This document shows positions 1-7,711 of a stretch of 41,548 bases of DNA, piece after piece; positions within the stretch are counted from its first letter, which is position 1, and each line of letters opens with the position of its first letter. Source of the stretch: Frankia alni. GTDB taxonomy: Bacteria; Actinomycetota; Actinomycetes; Frankiales; Frankiaceae. The position numbers and the translations under genes were made by a program. The DNA is taken from NCBI GenBank assembly GCA_026225295.1, contig JAMFSN010000029.1, forward strand, positions 1 to 41,548. The letters run 5' to 3'. The notes beneath the pieces are model-generated. The model did no database searches, was not told the DNA's origin, and worked only from the letters and a program-made list of their open reading frames with translations.

Positions 1-389
1 CCAAGGTGGCGCCGGTGACAGAACCTGCTCGGTTCGATCTGGCGGCCGGCACACTGCCCCACCCACAGCCACCGGCGCACACCCAACCGTCGGAAGCCGG
101 ACGCCGGAACATCGCGGACTCACCATGATCACGCCGAGTCACAGCCCTCTCCAAAGCAAGATCAGGCAGTTTTGTGGTCTACAGCGATCTGGGACCCGCT
201 CGTCGCTGCGCCAGTACCGATGCCCCCGGCGCCATTCCGCACACCGGCCCTATCCAGGCCCGATACCGCCTGAGCTGCCCGGCAACATCTAGCCGGGGTA
301 AACCGTGGCCAAAGTGAACCGACGTTCTCAATACCACCCGCGAAGGTATCATCGCCGGAATCATCCCCGCAGTTCACAGGGGTGAGAGG
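1..389. other. gene-free flank beside tRNA-Val
   Basis: I see no convincing gene here. The forward frame from base 2 is open to about base 290 and short reverse frames exist, but their translations resemble no family I know and show no codon-position bias. By eye the GC content from about 120 to 380 is clearly lower than in the rest of the window. The stretch touches the 3' end of the tRNA, the side where integrative elements insert, so it could be the edge of an island lying to the left. No integrase or duplicated tRNA end is visible. Confidence 0.4.
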
Positions 390-461
390 TGGGCGCGGCA
401 GGGTTCGAACCTGCGACCACCCGCTTGTAAGGCGGGGGCTCTACCGCTGAGCTACGCGCCC
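390..461 (-). tRNA. tRNA-Val (anticodon UAC)
   Basis: Read on the minus strand, the cloverleaf closes completely. The 7-bp acceptor stem is GGGCGCG with CGCGCCC and discriminator A. The D-arm starts GCTC. The anticodon stem CCCGC/GCGGG encloses the loop CTTACAA, giving anticodon TAC, which reads GUA (valine). The T-arm GCAGG-TTCGAAC-CCTGC is canonical. The 3' CCA is not encoded: the genomic bases after the discriminator are CCT. Total length is 72 nt. Confidence 0.95.
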
Positions 462-567
462 CGGTACCGATCTCAAACAGCCTACGTAACGCGACCAGCG
501 AAGGTTCCGCCCGTCGAACCCGTCCAACTTGGACGCCCACCCGCCAACGCCCGGCGGACCGGACCGT

Positions 568-909
568 CTACGGACGGGACGGCGACGACGTTCGTTGCAG
601 GACCCGTTCGAGAGCCGCCGAGACCTCCGCCGCCAGGTCCGGTGTCGGCTTGGGGATCCGCTGGCCGGACGCCGGGGTGACGTCCGGCCAGCTCTCGAGC
701 CCACAGTTTCGGCAGGCCACCGCTCCGAGCGCCTTCACCAGTTGGGTCGACCCGCACCGCGCGCACTGGTCGAGTTGCCGCGTCCAGCTCATCGACTGCT
801 GGCAGATCGGGCAGACGAGTATCTGTTCACCGCGCACGACCGCCCGTTCCCACGGGCTGTGACCCCGCGGGGGGTCGGTCGGACGGGCGTCGCACTGGAA
901 GCAGGGCAT
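568..909 (-). CDS. small double zinc-ribbon protein
   Basis: A 113-aa soluble protein with four CxxC knuckles (C3/C6, C33/C36, C49/C52, C66/C69), enough for two structural zinc ribbons. A short helical, arginine-rich tail follows from about residue 85. The frame stays open far upstream into the peroxiredoxin gene, but those residues are the antisense-like shadow of that gene, so I start at the ATG just before the first CxxC. It lies 65 bases downstream of the peroxiredoxin gene on the same strand and may be co-transcribed. I do not recognise a named family. Zinc binding is inferred from the cysteine pattern; a nucleic-acid or redox-sensing role would be a guess. Confidence 0.7.
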   Translation of the reverse strand: MPCFQCDARPTDPPRGHSPWERAVVRGEQILVCPICQQSMSWTRQLDQCARCGSTQLVKALGAVACRNCGLESWPDVTPASGQRIPKPTPDLAAEVSAALERVLQRTSSPSRP

Positions 910-974
910 CGGCGTGCCTTGACATTCGGCGGGATGGACGGATCGGTGACGGGTCAAGGATGGATCGAGCGGCC

Positions 975-1433
975 TTACAGCGCCGCGAGAGCCTTGAGGT
1001 ACTCGGACTGGTCCCGGGCGTCGGGGATCGCGTTGACGGTCTTCCACCGCACGACACCGGCCGTGTCGATGACGAACGTACCGCGAACCGAGATGCCCTT
1101 CGCGTCGTCGAAGACCCCGTAGCTCTTGGCGACGTCGCCGTGGGGCCAGAAGTCGGCCAGTAGCGGGAATTCGTAGCCCTGCTCGGTCGCCCACACCTTG
1201 TGGGCGTACGGCGAGTCGACCGAAACGGCCAGGACCTGGACGTTGTCGTTCTGGAAGCTCGCGAGGTCATCGCGGATGGAGCACAGCTCACCCTGGCAGA
1301 CCCCGGTGAACGTCAGCGGGTAGAAGACCACCACCACGTTGCGCTGTCCCCGGAACTCTGAGAGCGTCACAGCCTCGTTGTTCTGGTCCTTCAGGGTGAA
1401 GTCAGGAGCCTCGGAACCAACTTCGACAGCCAC
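975..1433 (-). CDS. ahpE: AhpE-like peroxiredoxin
   Basis: A 152-aa thioredoxin-fold peroxidase that would reduce H2O2, organic peroxides or peroxynitrite in the cytoplasm. The active-site segment reads FYPLTFTGVC, placing the peroxidatic Cys at residue 46 with the conserved Pro39 and Thr43. The closest match by motif and by neighbourhood (DUF3052 and aceE nearby) is mycobacterial AhpE. A second Cys at residue 51 gives the C-X4-C spacing of PrxQ/BCP enzymes, which as I recall AhpE of M. tuberculosis lacks. I chose the GTG start at 1433 because AGAGGA lies about 7 bases upstream and the protein then starts as the family does; a TTG/ATG-type start further upstream would add 11 residues. It is transcribed divergently from the DUF4234 gene. 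Confidence 0.9.
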   Translation of the reverse strand: MAVEVGSEAPDFTLKDQNNEAVTLSEFRGQRNVVVVFYPLTFTGVCQGELCSIRDDLASFQNDNVQVLAVSVDSPYAHKVWATEQGYEFPLLADFWPHGDVAKSYGVFDDAKGISVRGTFVIDTAGVVRWKTVNAIPDARDQSEYLKALAAL

Positions 1434-1664
1434 GGGCACATCCTCTCGAGCAGTAGGGCCGGCCACGCCACCAGGCGGTGCGCGGCCGGGGGTCGCGGAT
1501 CGGTACGCCTCACGACGCTATCCAGGTCAGCATGCCATTGCCGGACGGGTCCGCGCGCCACCGGGCGGACGCCTGGGACGCGGGACACAAGTCATAGTGA
1601 TCGCGTCCTATGCTCTGCGGTCCAACGACCGGTCGGAGCGATTGGTCACATAGGGGGTAACCAG

Positions 1665-2150
1665 ATGAGTACCGCTGGATTCGGTGACACCTCGAGCTAT
1701 GGCAGTCCGGTCGGTGGTCCGCCGCCGGCCGCGACGGCCCCGGTCGGCTCCGGACTGCTCGGCAAGCGACGCAACCCGTTCGCGGTCTGGATCGGGCTGC
1801 CGATCATCACCCTGGGGATCTACGGCCTCGTGTGGATCTACAAGACCAACAAGGAACTGAGCCGCTACGACTCGCGGATCAAGGTCAGCCCGGCGCTGTC
1901 GGTCCTGGCCTTCTTCCCGGGCTTCATCCTGTTTTACATCCCCCCGCTGGTGGCGATCTGGCGGATCTCGACGCGCACCCGGGACGCGCAGCGCGCGGCC
2001 GTCGTGCCCGAGAGCAACCCGGTCCTCGCCTTCGTCCTGTGGCTGTTCGACTTCGGCACCGGCCCGCTCTACCTGCAGTATGAGATCAACAAAATCTGGG
2101 ACCGCTACCCCGGCGCCGTCGAAGGCCAGGAGGTTCCGCTCTACGCCTGA
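1665..2150 (+). CDS. DUF4234 membrane protein
   Basis: A 161-aa protein with a 30-residue Gly/Pro/Ala-rich cytoplasmic head and a DUF4234 body. The family signature begins at about residue 35: basic RRNPFAVW, then a hydrophobic stretch ending TLGIYGLVWIYK, then the charged NKELSRYD segment. Further hydrophobic segments lie at about residues 78-100 and 118-135. Three membrane segments are likely. The family has no defined biochemical function. The ATG start follows a weak GGGGGT-like site. The gene runs away from the peroxiredoxin gene and converges on the DUF3052 gene. Confidence 0.8.
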   Translation: MSTAGFGDTSSYGSPVGGPPPAATAPVGSGLLGKRRNPFAVWIGLPIITLGIYGLVWIYKTNKELSRYDSRIKVSPALSVLAFFPGFILFYIPPLVAIWRISTRTRDAQRAAVVPESNPVLAFVLWLFDFGTGPLYLQYEINKIWDRYPGAVEGQEVPLYA

Positions 2151-2182
2151 CGGCCCGCACCAACGCCCACTGCATCGCCGCC

Positions 2183-2210
2183 GGGCGGCGGGCCGGGCCG
2201 GGCGCCGCCC
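2183..2210. terminator. GC hairpin between convergent genes
   Basis: A perfect 8-bp inverted repeat, GGGCGGCG with CGCCGCCC separated by 12 bases, with no U-tract on either strand. It lies 33 bases past the DUF4234 stop in the 310-base convergent gap 2151-2460. The rest of the gap is very GC-rich, low-complexity sequence with no gene that I can support. Function as a bidirectional terminator is inferred from position only. Confidence 0.4.
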
Positions 2211-2460
2211 AGCGGCTCCGGTAACCCGCCGCCGACGACAGGCCACACCGGCAGCGCGGCGGACGGGGCCGAGCGATCGGAACCGACCGCCGCGTCAGCG
2301 TCAACCGTCGCCGGCCAGACCCGACGCAGCGAGGCCAGCCCGACGCAGCCAACCCGCTGCGCGCAGACAGACCACCGACCCGCCGGCCCGAGCCGGCCAC
2401 CGGCGGAGCCGTGACCCGGCCACCGGCCCGCGGCGCGACGGAACCGCACCCGTCCCCGGG

Positions 2461-2901
2461 CTACCGGTGACGCACCCGCTGCGACTTCGGCGCCGCCAAC
2501 CGCATACCCGTCCACTCCCGGGCCGCGGACAGCGTGCTGGTCTGCACCAGTCCGGCCGTCGGCACCGCCTCCAGCACGTCACTCGGCTCGACGTGACCGT
2601 CCCGCCCCGCCTTGGGCGTGAGCAGCCAGATCACCCCGTCGTCGGACAGTTGCCGGCGCGCGTCGACGAGTGCGTCGACCAGATCACCATCGTCGTCCCT
2701 CCACCACAGCAGGACTACCTCGACCACGTCGTCGGAGTCCTCCGGGACGAGTTCCGTACCGCTGGTGGAGGTGACCTCGGACAGGAGATCCCTGGCGATG
2801 TCGTCATCCTCGTTGAGCGACTGCACCAAGGTCCCTGACGAGACCCCGAGCCGCTCCGCGCGTCCCCGCTGACCCTCGGCGTTCGCCGCGGTCGGACTCA
2901 C
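2461..2901 (-). CDS. DUF3052 family protein
   Basis: A 146-aa protein recognised as the actinobacterial DUF3052 family by its middle and C-terminal region: SDDVVEVVLLWWRDDDGDL, then VDALVDARRQLSDDGVIWLLTPK and a final EWTGMRLAAPK segment. As I recall, the M. tuberculosis homologue (Rv2239c) sits at the same place between ahpE and aceE, which supports the call. The GTG start at 2901 has GGAGG nine bases upstream; the open frame extends 23 codons further without a better site. The biochemical role of the family is unknown. The sequence is acidic and soluble, with no membrane segment. The upstream gap to YjbQ carries two DnaA-box-like sites. Confidence 0.85.
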   Translation of the reverse strand: MSPTAANAEGQRGRAERLGVSSGTLVQSLNEDDDIARDLLSEVTSTSGTELVPEDSDDVVEVVLLWWRDDDGDLVDALVDARRQLSDDGVIWLLTPKAGRDGHVEPSDVLEAVPTAGLVQTSTLSAAREWTGMRLAAPKSQRVRHR

Positions 2902-3056
2902 CCTCAACACCCTCCCACTCGCCTTCCCCGCGACCGGACTGGTCGCCGTTGTTCGCCGCACCCCTCGCACGGGTCGTGGACCCTTCCACCTCGACCTGCC
3001 CGTGTCGGCGCAGACCTAGTCCACCGGAGGGTGTGGTGGCAACGCAAGTGCCACGC

Positions 3057-3112
3057 CGCAGGTTGTGGACAACCTGCGAAAACCGGCCCCTCAGGCGGCC
3101 CCCTGTGGATAA
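3057..3112. promoter_or_regulatory. two DnaA-box-like sites, one in a palindrome
   Basis: Two 9-mers lie in the same orientation, 40 bases apart. TGTGGACAA at 3064-3072 is the reverse complement of TTGTCCACA, the actinobacterial DnaA box. TGTGGATAA at 3104-3112 is the reverse complement of TTATCCACA, the classical box. The first is embedded in a perfect 10-bp palindrome with a 2-base centre (3057-3066 and 3069-3078). The sites are in the non-coding gap between YjbQ and the DUF3052 gene, about 160-210 bases upstream of the latter. DnaA binding is inferred; the palindrome could instead be a terminator of YjbQ. Confidence 0.45.
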
Positions 3113-3118
3113 CCCCTT

Positions 3119-3523
3119 TCAGCCGTTCAGAAACGACAACCGGACGGTTCGGTCGGGGTTGTCGACATTGAGATCGACCAGAGCGATCGACTGCCAGGTG
3201 CCCAGCGCCGGCCGGCCGGCCAGCACCGGAACCGTGAGCGACGGGGGGATCAGGGCCGGCAGGACGTGCGAGCGACCGTGCCCGCGCGAACCGTGCCGGT
3301 GGCGCCAGCGGTCGTCCGCGGGCAGCAGCTCGGCCAGGGCGGCGAGCAGGTCGTCGTCACTGCCCGCGCCCAGTTCGAGGATCGCCACGCCGGCGGTGGC
3401 GTGCGGGACGAAGATCGAGAGCAGGCCGTCGACCCGGCCGGCGACAAAGCGCTCGACGGCCGGGGTCAGGTCGTGCACCGCCTCTCGGGCTCCGGTGTGG
3501 ACCGACAGCGTCGTGGTCTCCAT
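3119..3523 (-). CDS. yjbQ: YjbQ/UPF0047 family protein
   Basis: A 134-aa protein of the YjbQ family, small beta-rich enzymes linked to thiamine-phosphate synthase activity; the physiological role is not firmly established. Signature segments are PHATAGVAILELG near residue 40, the histidine-rich RWRHRHGSRGHGRSH, and LAGRPALGTWQSIALVDLN towards the C-terminus, with the conserved GTWQ. Length is normal for the family. The ATG start is preceded by AAGGGG only two bases away, which is tight. The same start region is duplicated 20 bases upstream in a different frame. It is divergent from aceE and upstream of DUF3052 on the same strand. Confidence 0.85.
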   Translation of the reverse strand: METTTLSVHTGAREAVHDLTPAVERFVAGRVDGLLSIFVPHATAGVAILELGAGSDDDLLAALAELLPADDRWRHRHGSRGHGRSHVLPALIPPSLTVPVLAGRPALGTWQSIALVDLNVDNPDRTVRLSFLNG

Positions 3524-3560
3524 GGCCCCTTAGTACTCTCCATCGCCCCTTGGTACCCGG
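3521..3560. repeat. 20-bp duplication of the yjbQ start region
   Basis: Two imperfect direct copies lie back to back (3521-3540 and 3541-3560). They share the core CAT-GCCCCTT-GTAC with a single variable base at each dash. On the minus strand each copy reads GTAC-AAGGGG-ATGGAGA-like, that is a ribosome-binding site plus ATG. The copy nearer the coding region gives the YjbQ start. The other opens a different frame of about 25 codons that overlaps yjbQ. Confidence 0.55.
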
Positions 3561-3575
3561 TCCGACCCGGCCAGC

Positions 3576-3616
3576 GGTCCGGTCGCCACCCGGTCCGGTC
3601 GCCACCCGGTCCGACC
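3576..3616. repeat. 16-bp tandem repeat upstream of aceE
   Basis: GGTCCGGTCGCCACCC occurs twice in tandem (3576-3591, 3592-3607) followed by the partial copy GGTCCGACC. It lies in the divergent yjbQ/aceE promoter region, about 150-190 bases before the aceE start. It may be a slippage product or a cluster of binding sites; nothing further can be said. Confidence 0.6.
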
Positions 3617-3769
3617 CCGCCGCCGGCGCGCCGGATCCGGCGCGCCGACGAAATACCGGTCCAGTACCAGGTGGTAACCGGCCGCACGCGTGACGATCGC
3701 ACCGGCAGTGGAGCACGATGGAGATGACGGCGACCCACAAGGTCCGTAAAAGAATGCCAGGGAGAACGC

Positions 3770-6550
3770 GTGGCACAGAATGGCAACCGACAGTTCTCGG
3801 TGATCACCGACGGGCTGCCGAGTCAGCTTCCCGACGTCGATCCCTCGGAGACCGCCGAATGGCTCGAGTCGCTGGATTCCATCATCGACGAGGGCGGCCG
3901 CGGCCGGGCCCGCTTCATCATGCTCAAGCTGCTCGAGCGGGCCCGCGAGAAGGCGGTCGGCGTCCCCAGCCTGACCAGCACCGACTTCCTCAACACGATT
4001 CCGCCGGAGCGCGAGCCCTGGTTCCCGGGCGACGAGCACATCGAGCGCCGGATCCGGGCCTACATCCGGTGGAACGCCGCGATCATGGTCAGCCGGGCCA
4101 ACCGGCCCGAGTACGGCGTCGGCGGCCACATCGCCACCTACGCCAGCAGCGCCAGCCTCTACGAGGTCGGCTTCAACCACTTCTTCCACGGCAAGGATCA
4201 CCTGTCGGCCGGCCCGGGCGGCGACTCCGGCGACCAGATCTTCTTCCAGGGCCACGCCTCCCCCGGCATCTACGCCCGCGCGTTCCTGGAGGGGCGCCTG
4301 TCGGAGACCCAGCTGGACGCGTTCCGGCGGGAGAGCGAGCCGGGCGGCCTGTCGTCCTACCCGCACCCACGCCTCATGCCCGACTTCTGGGAGTTCCCGA
4401 CCGTGTCGATGGGCCTCGGGCCGATCGACGCGATCTACCAGGCCCGCTTCAACCGCTACCTGCTGAACCGGCAGATCAAGGACACCTCCCGCAGCCGGGT
4501 CTGGGCGTTCCTCGGCGACGGTGAGATGGACGAGCCGGAGGCGATCGGGGCCCTGGGGGTGGCGGCCCGCGAGGAGCTCGACAACCTGATCTTCGTGGTC
4601 AACTGCAACCTGCAGCGGCTCGACGGCCCGGTCCGCGGCAACGGCAAGATCATGCAGGAGCTCGAGTCGACGTTCCGCGGCGCCGGCTGGAACGTCATCA
4701 AGGTCGTCTGGGGCCGGGACTGGGACCCGCTGCTGGCCCAGGACACCGACGGCGCGCTCGTCCACGCGATGAACACCACGCCCGACGGCCAGTTCCAGAC
4801 CTATTCGACCTCGTCCGGCGACTACATCCGCGAGCACTTCTTCGGCCGCGACGCCCGGCTGCGGCGGATGGTCGGCAACCTGTCCGATGACGAGCTGCGC
4901 AAGCTGTCGCGCGGCGGGCACGACTACCGCAAGCTGTACGCCGCCTACAAGGCCGCGACCGAGCACGCCGGCCAGCCGACCGTGATCCTCGCCCACACCA
5001 TCAAGGGCTGGACGCTGGGCAAGGACTTCGAGGCCCGCAACGCCACGCACCAGATGAAGAAGCTCACCAAGGAGGAGCTGCGGGACTTCCGGGACCGGCT
5101 CTACCTGGACATCCCCGATTCCGCGCTCGAGGGCGACCTGCCGCCGTACCACCACCCGGGGCCGGACTCCGAAGAGGTCCAGTACATGAAGGAGCGGCGG
5201 GCCACGCTGGGCGGTTCGCTGCCCAAGCGGGTCGTGTACGCCAAGCCGCTCCCCCAGCCGCCGGCCTCGATCTTCAACGAGCTGCGGCGCGGGTCCGGCA
5301 AGCAGCCGGTCGCCACCACGATGGCCTTCGTCCGCCTGCTCAAGGACCTGATGAAGACGAAGGAGATGGGCGCCCGGTTCGTCCCGATCATCCCCGACGA
5401 AGCCCGCACCTTCGGGATGGACGCGATGTTCCCGACGGCGAAGATCTACTCGCCGCACGGGCAGCAGTACGAGGCGGTCGACCGCGAGCTGCTGCTGTCG
5501 TACAAGGAATCGGTGTCCGGGCAGATGCTGCACGAGGGCATCCGCGAGGCCGGCTCGATGGGCTCGGTGATCGCGGCCGGCACCGCCTACGCCACCCACG
5601 GCGTGCCGATGATCCCGATCTACGTCTTCTACTCGATGTTCGGCTTCCAGCGCACCGGTGACCAGATGTGGGCGCTGGGCGACCAGCTCGGGCGGGGTTT
5701 CCTGCTCGGCGCGACCGCCGGGCGCACCACCCTGAACGGCGAGGGGCTCCAGCACCAGGACGGCCATTCGCTGCTGCTGGCCTCGACGAACCCGGCCGCC
5801 GTGGCCTACGACCCGGCGTTCGCGTTCGAGGTCTCCCACATCGTGCGCGAGGGCCTCGACCGGATGTACGGCGAACGCTCCGAGAATGTCTTCTACTACC
5901 TGACCGTCTACAACGAGCCGTTCCCGCAGCCGGCCGAGCCCGAAGGTCTGGACCCGGCCGAGGTCCTGGCCGGGCTCTACCGGTTCCGGCCGGCCCCCGA
6001 GCTGGAAGGCGACCGCCCCCGCGCGCAGCTGCTGGCCAGCGGGGTCGGGGTGCGCTGGGCGCTGGAGGCGGCCGACCGGCTCGCCGCGGACTTCGGCGTG
6101 GCCGCCGACGTCTGGTCGGTCACCTCGTGGAACGAGCTGCGCCGGGAGGCGCTGGCCGCCGAGGAGCACAACCTGCTCCGGCCGGGCGCGGACGGGCGGG
6201 TGCCCTACGTGACCCGGGCGCTGCAGGGGGCCCCCGGTCCGGTCGTGGCGGTGAGCGACTGGATGCGGGCCGTGCCCGACCAGATCTCCCGGTGGGTGCC
6301 CCAGGACTGGACGTCGCTGGGGACGGACGGGTTCGGCCGGTCCGACACCCGGGCCGCGCTGCGGCGCCACTTCCGGGTCGACGGGCCGTCGGTCGCGGTC
6401 GCCACGCTCGAGGCGCTGGCCCGCCGCGGCGAGGTCAAGGCCGAGCTGGTGACCGAGGCCGCCCAACGGTACGGACTGGTGGACGGTTCCGCGGCCGCCC
6501 CGGCACCGACGCCGGCCGGCGAGTCCGACGATCAGCCGGTTTCCGGCTGA
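3770..6550 (+). CDS. aceE: pyruvate dehydrogenase E1, homodimeric type
   Basis: A 926-aa thiamine-diphosphate enzyme that decarboxylates pyruvate and acetylates the lipoyl arm of E2, feeding glycolytic carbon into acetyl-CoA. It is the single-chain (AceE) form used by Actinobacteria, with normal length. The TPP/Mg motif GDGEMDEPE starts at residue 249, and [19 protein letters not shown] closes the GDG...N motif. The transketolase-like Pyr domain is visible in [14 protein letters not shown], and a C-terminal transketolase domain follows. The GTG start at 3770 has AGGGAGA seven bases upstream. E2 and E3 are not in the window. The last 20 residues are a Pro/Ala-rich tail. A long hairpin immediately follows the stop. 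The neighbourhood matches mycobacteria, except that the gene following aceE differs. Confidence 0.97.
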   Translation: MAQNGNRQFSVITDGLPSQLPDVDPSETAEWLESLDSIIDEGGRGRARFIMLKLLERAREKAVGVPSLTSTDFLNTIPPEREPWFPGDEHIERRIRAYIRWNAAIMVSRANRPEYGVGGHIATYASSASLYEVGFNHFFHGKDHLSAGPGGDSGDQIFFQGHASPGIYARAFLEGRLSETQLDAFRRESEPGGLSSYPHPRLMPDFWEFPTVSMGLGPIDAIYQARFNRYLLNRQIKDTSRSRVWAFLGDGEMDEPEAIGALGVAAREELDNLIFVVNCNLQRLDGPVRGNGKIMQELESTFRGAGWNVIKVVWGRDWDPLLAQDTDGALVHAMNTTPDGQFQTYSTSSGDYIREHFFGRDARLRRMVGNLSDDELRKLSRGGHDYRKLYAAYKAATEHAGQPTVILAHTIKGWTLGKDFEARNATHQMKKLTKEELRDFRDRLYLDIPDSALEGDLPPYHHPGPDSEEVQYMKERRATLGGSLPKRVVYAKPLPQPPASIFNELRRGSGKQPVATTMAFVRLLKDLMKTKEMGARFVPIIPDEARTFGMDAMFPTAKIYSPHGQQYEAVDRELLLSYKESVSGQMLHEGIREAGSMGSVIAAGTAYATHGVPMIPIYVFYSMFGFQRTGDQMWALGDQLGRGFLLGATAGRTTLNGEGLQHQDGHSLLLASTNPAAVAYDPAFAFEVSHIVREGLDRMYGERSENVFYYLTVYNEPFPQPAEPEGLDPAEVLAGLYRFRPAPELEGDRPRAQLLASGVGVRWALEAADRLAADFGVAADVWSVTSWNELRREALAAEEHNLLRPGADGRVPYVTRALQGAPGPVVAVSDWMRAVPDQISRWVPQDWTSLGTDGFGRSDTRAALRRHFRVDGPSVAVATLEALARRGEVKAELVTEAAQRYGLVDGSAAAPAPTPAGESDDQPVSG

Positions 6551-6558
6551 TCGTCGCC

Positions 6559-6596
6559 CGACCAGCGGGCCGGACCGAGAGCCGGCCCGCTGGTCG
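6559..6596 (+). terminator. aceE terminator hairpin
   Basis: A perfect 15-bp stem (6559-6573 with 6582-6596) with an 8-base loop begins 9 bases after the aceE stop. There is no U-tract, as is common for actinobacterial hairpin terminators. The remaining 155 bases up to the next gene presumably hold its promoter; I see no confident -35/-10 pair. Confidence 0.8.
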
Positions 6597-6751
6597 CCGG
6601 GGGTGAACGCCACGCTGGTCGGTGACGACCCCGCCTCTCTCCGGCACGGGTTTGCCGCCACATCCGATGACACCTGGTTGTATCGCTCGGTAGCATCACG
6701 TTCGGTCGTCCCGTCGCGTGACGGTCCGTAACCCATTCCGAGGAGGACGGC

Positions 6752-7672
6752 GTGCGCTCTTTCTCTCTGCGCTGGCCTGTTCGTAGTGGACGGTGGGACA
6801 GCCACGGTCGGCGGGGCCGGCCGCGGGACGGCCTGCGCCGGGTGAACGACCGGTACGGGATCGCCCGGCTCGAGGAGCATCCCAATCTGCGGGGCATCCT
6901 GTCGGTGCTCGCCCGGCTGGCCCACATCACCGACGACGAAGTGGTCGCCCTCGCCCGCACGTGGCGCAACACCCCGCACATCGCGGCGGCTCGGGACAAG
7001 GCCCTCTCGCCCGATTCCCCGCTGATCATCGAGGTACTGGCCGCCTTCGACGCCCTGTCCGCGCTGTACGCCGACGACCTGGACGGCACGGTCGAGTACG
7101 TGGCCGTGCCCAGCGACGTGACGACTGTCGCGTTGAAGGCGATCCGGGACGCCATCGCGGCCGCTTACGCCCGGCCCGCGCTGACCCGGATCGAATACGC
7201 CGCCCTCAACCGTCCGTGGCGGCTGGTCTTCCCGCGCTCGACGCTCTGCGAACCCGACCTCGGACCCGGCACCGACGACGTGAAGCGCGTGCTGGCGTCC
7301 CTGCCCGCGCTGGGTAGCCGCTGCCACGACGAGGTCAGCCGGGACGCCTACGAGGGGCTCCTGGTCGCGGCGCTGACGCTCGACGGCCGCGACCACGCCG
7401 CGATGATGGAGGCCGCGTTCGCCGCGGCCGTGCGGACCGGCCGGCGCCGGATCTGGGCCCTGGTCCGGCGCAGCGCGATCGAGGGCTTCGCCCGGCCCTG
7501 CCCGACCTGCCGGCCGCACCCGACCGAGACCACCCCGGACGAGCGGGTGGTCGAGCTGTGCGCCGACCTGGCCTGCGCCATGCTCGTCATGGACGCGCTC
7601 GACACCGGTTCGACGTCGACGCTGAGCGGCCCGCTGCACATGCTGTCCCGGACCCGCGGCGCCCGGCCGTAG
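6752..7672 (+). CDS. unrecognised 306-aa protein
   Basis: I do not recognise a family. The frame has strong third-position GC bias and the GTG start is preceded by GAGGAGG at a good distance, so it is a real gene. The first about 30 residues are Arg-rich. The rest alternates helical segments rich in Ala/Leu with conserved-looking acidic patches (ITDDEVVALARTW, ADDLDGTVEYV). A CPTC pair near residue 250 could bind metal. No signal peptide or membrane segment is evident, so it is probably cytoplasmic. In M. tuberculosis the position after aceE is held by a PucR/CdaR-type regulator (from memory); this protein shows no helix-turn-helix that I can identify. It converges on the PAP2/kinase gene with 39 bases between them. 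Confidence 0.75.
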   Translation: MRSFSLRWPVRSGRWDSHGRRGRPRDGLRRVNDRYGIARLEEHPNLRGILSVLARLAHITDDEVVALARTWRNTPHIAAARDKALSPDSPLIIEVLAAFDALSALYADDLDGTVEYVAVPSDVTTVALKAIRDAIAAAYARPALTRIEYAALNRPWRLVFPRSTLCEPDLGPGTDDVKRVLASLPALGSRCHDEVSRDAYEGLLVAALTLDGRDHAAMMEAAFAAAVRTGRRRIWALVRRSAIEGFARPCPTCRPHPTETTPDERVVELCADLACAMLVMDALDTGSTSTLSGPLHMLSRTRGARP

Positions 7673-7711
7673 CCCCGCCGCCGGGCCGCCGCTCGGCCCC
7701 GCCGCCCCCGG

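Noticed and set aside
3530-7639. 1369-codon open frame antisense to aceE
   Set aside because: It mirrors the aceE codons on the opposite strand and spans two genes; its translation is rich in Arg, Gly, Val, Asp with no domain. High third-position GC produces such frames.
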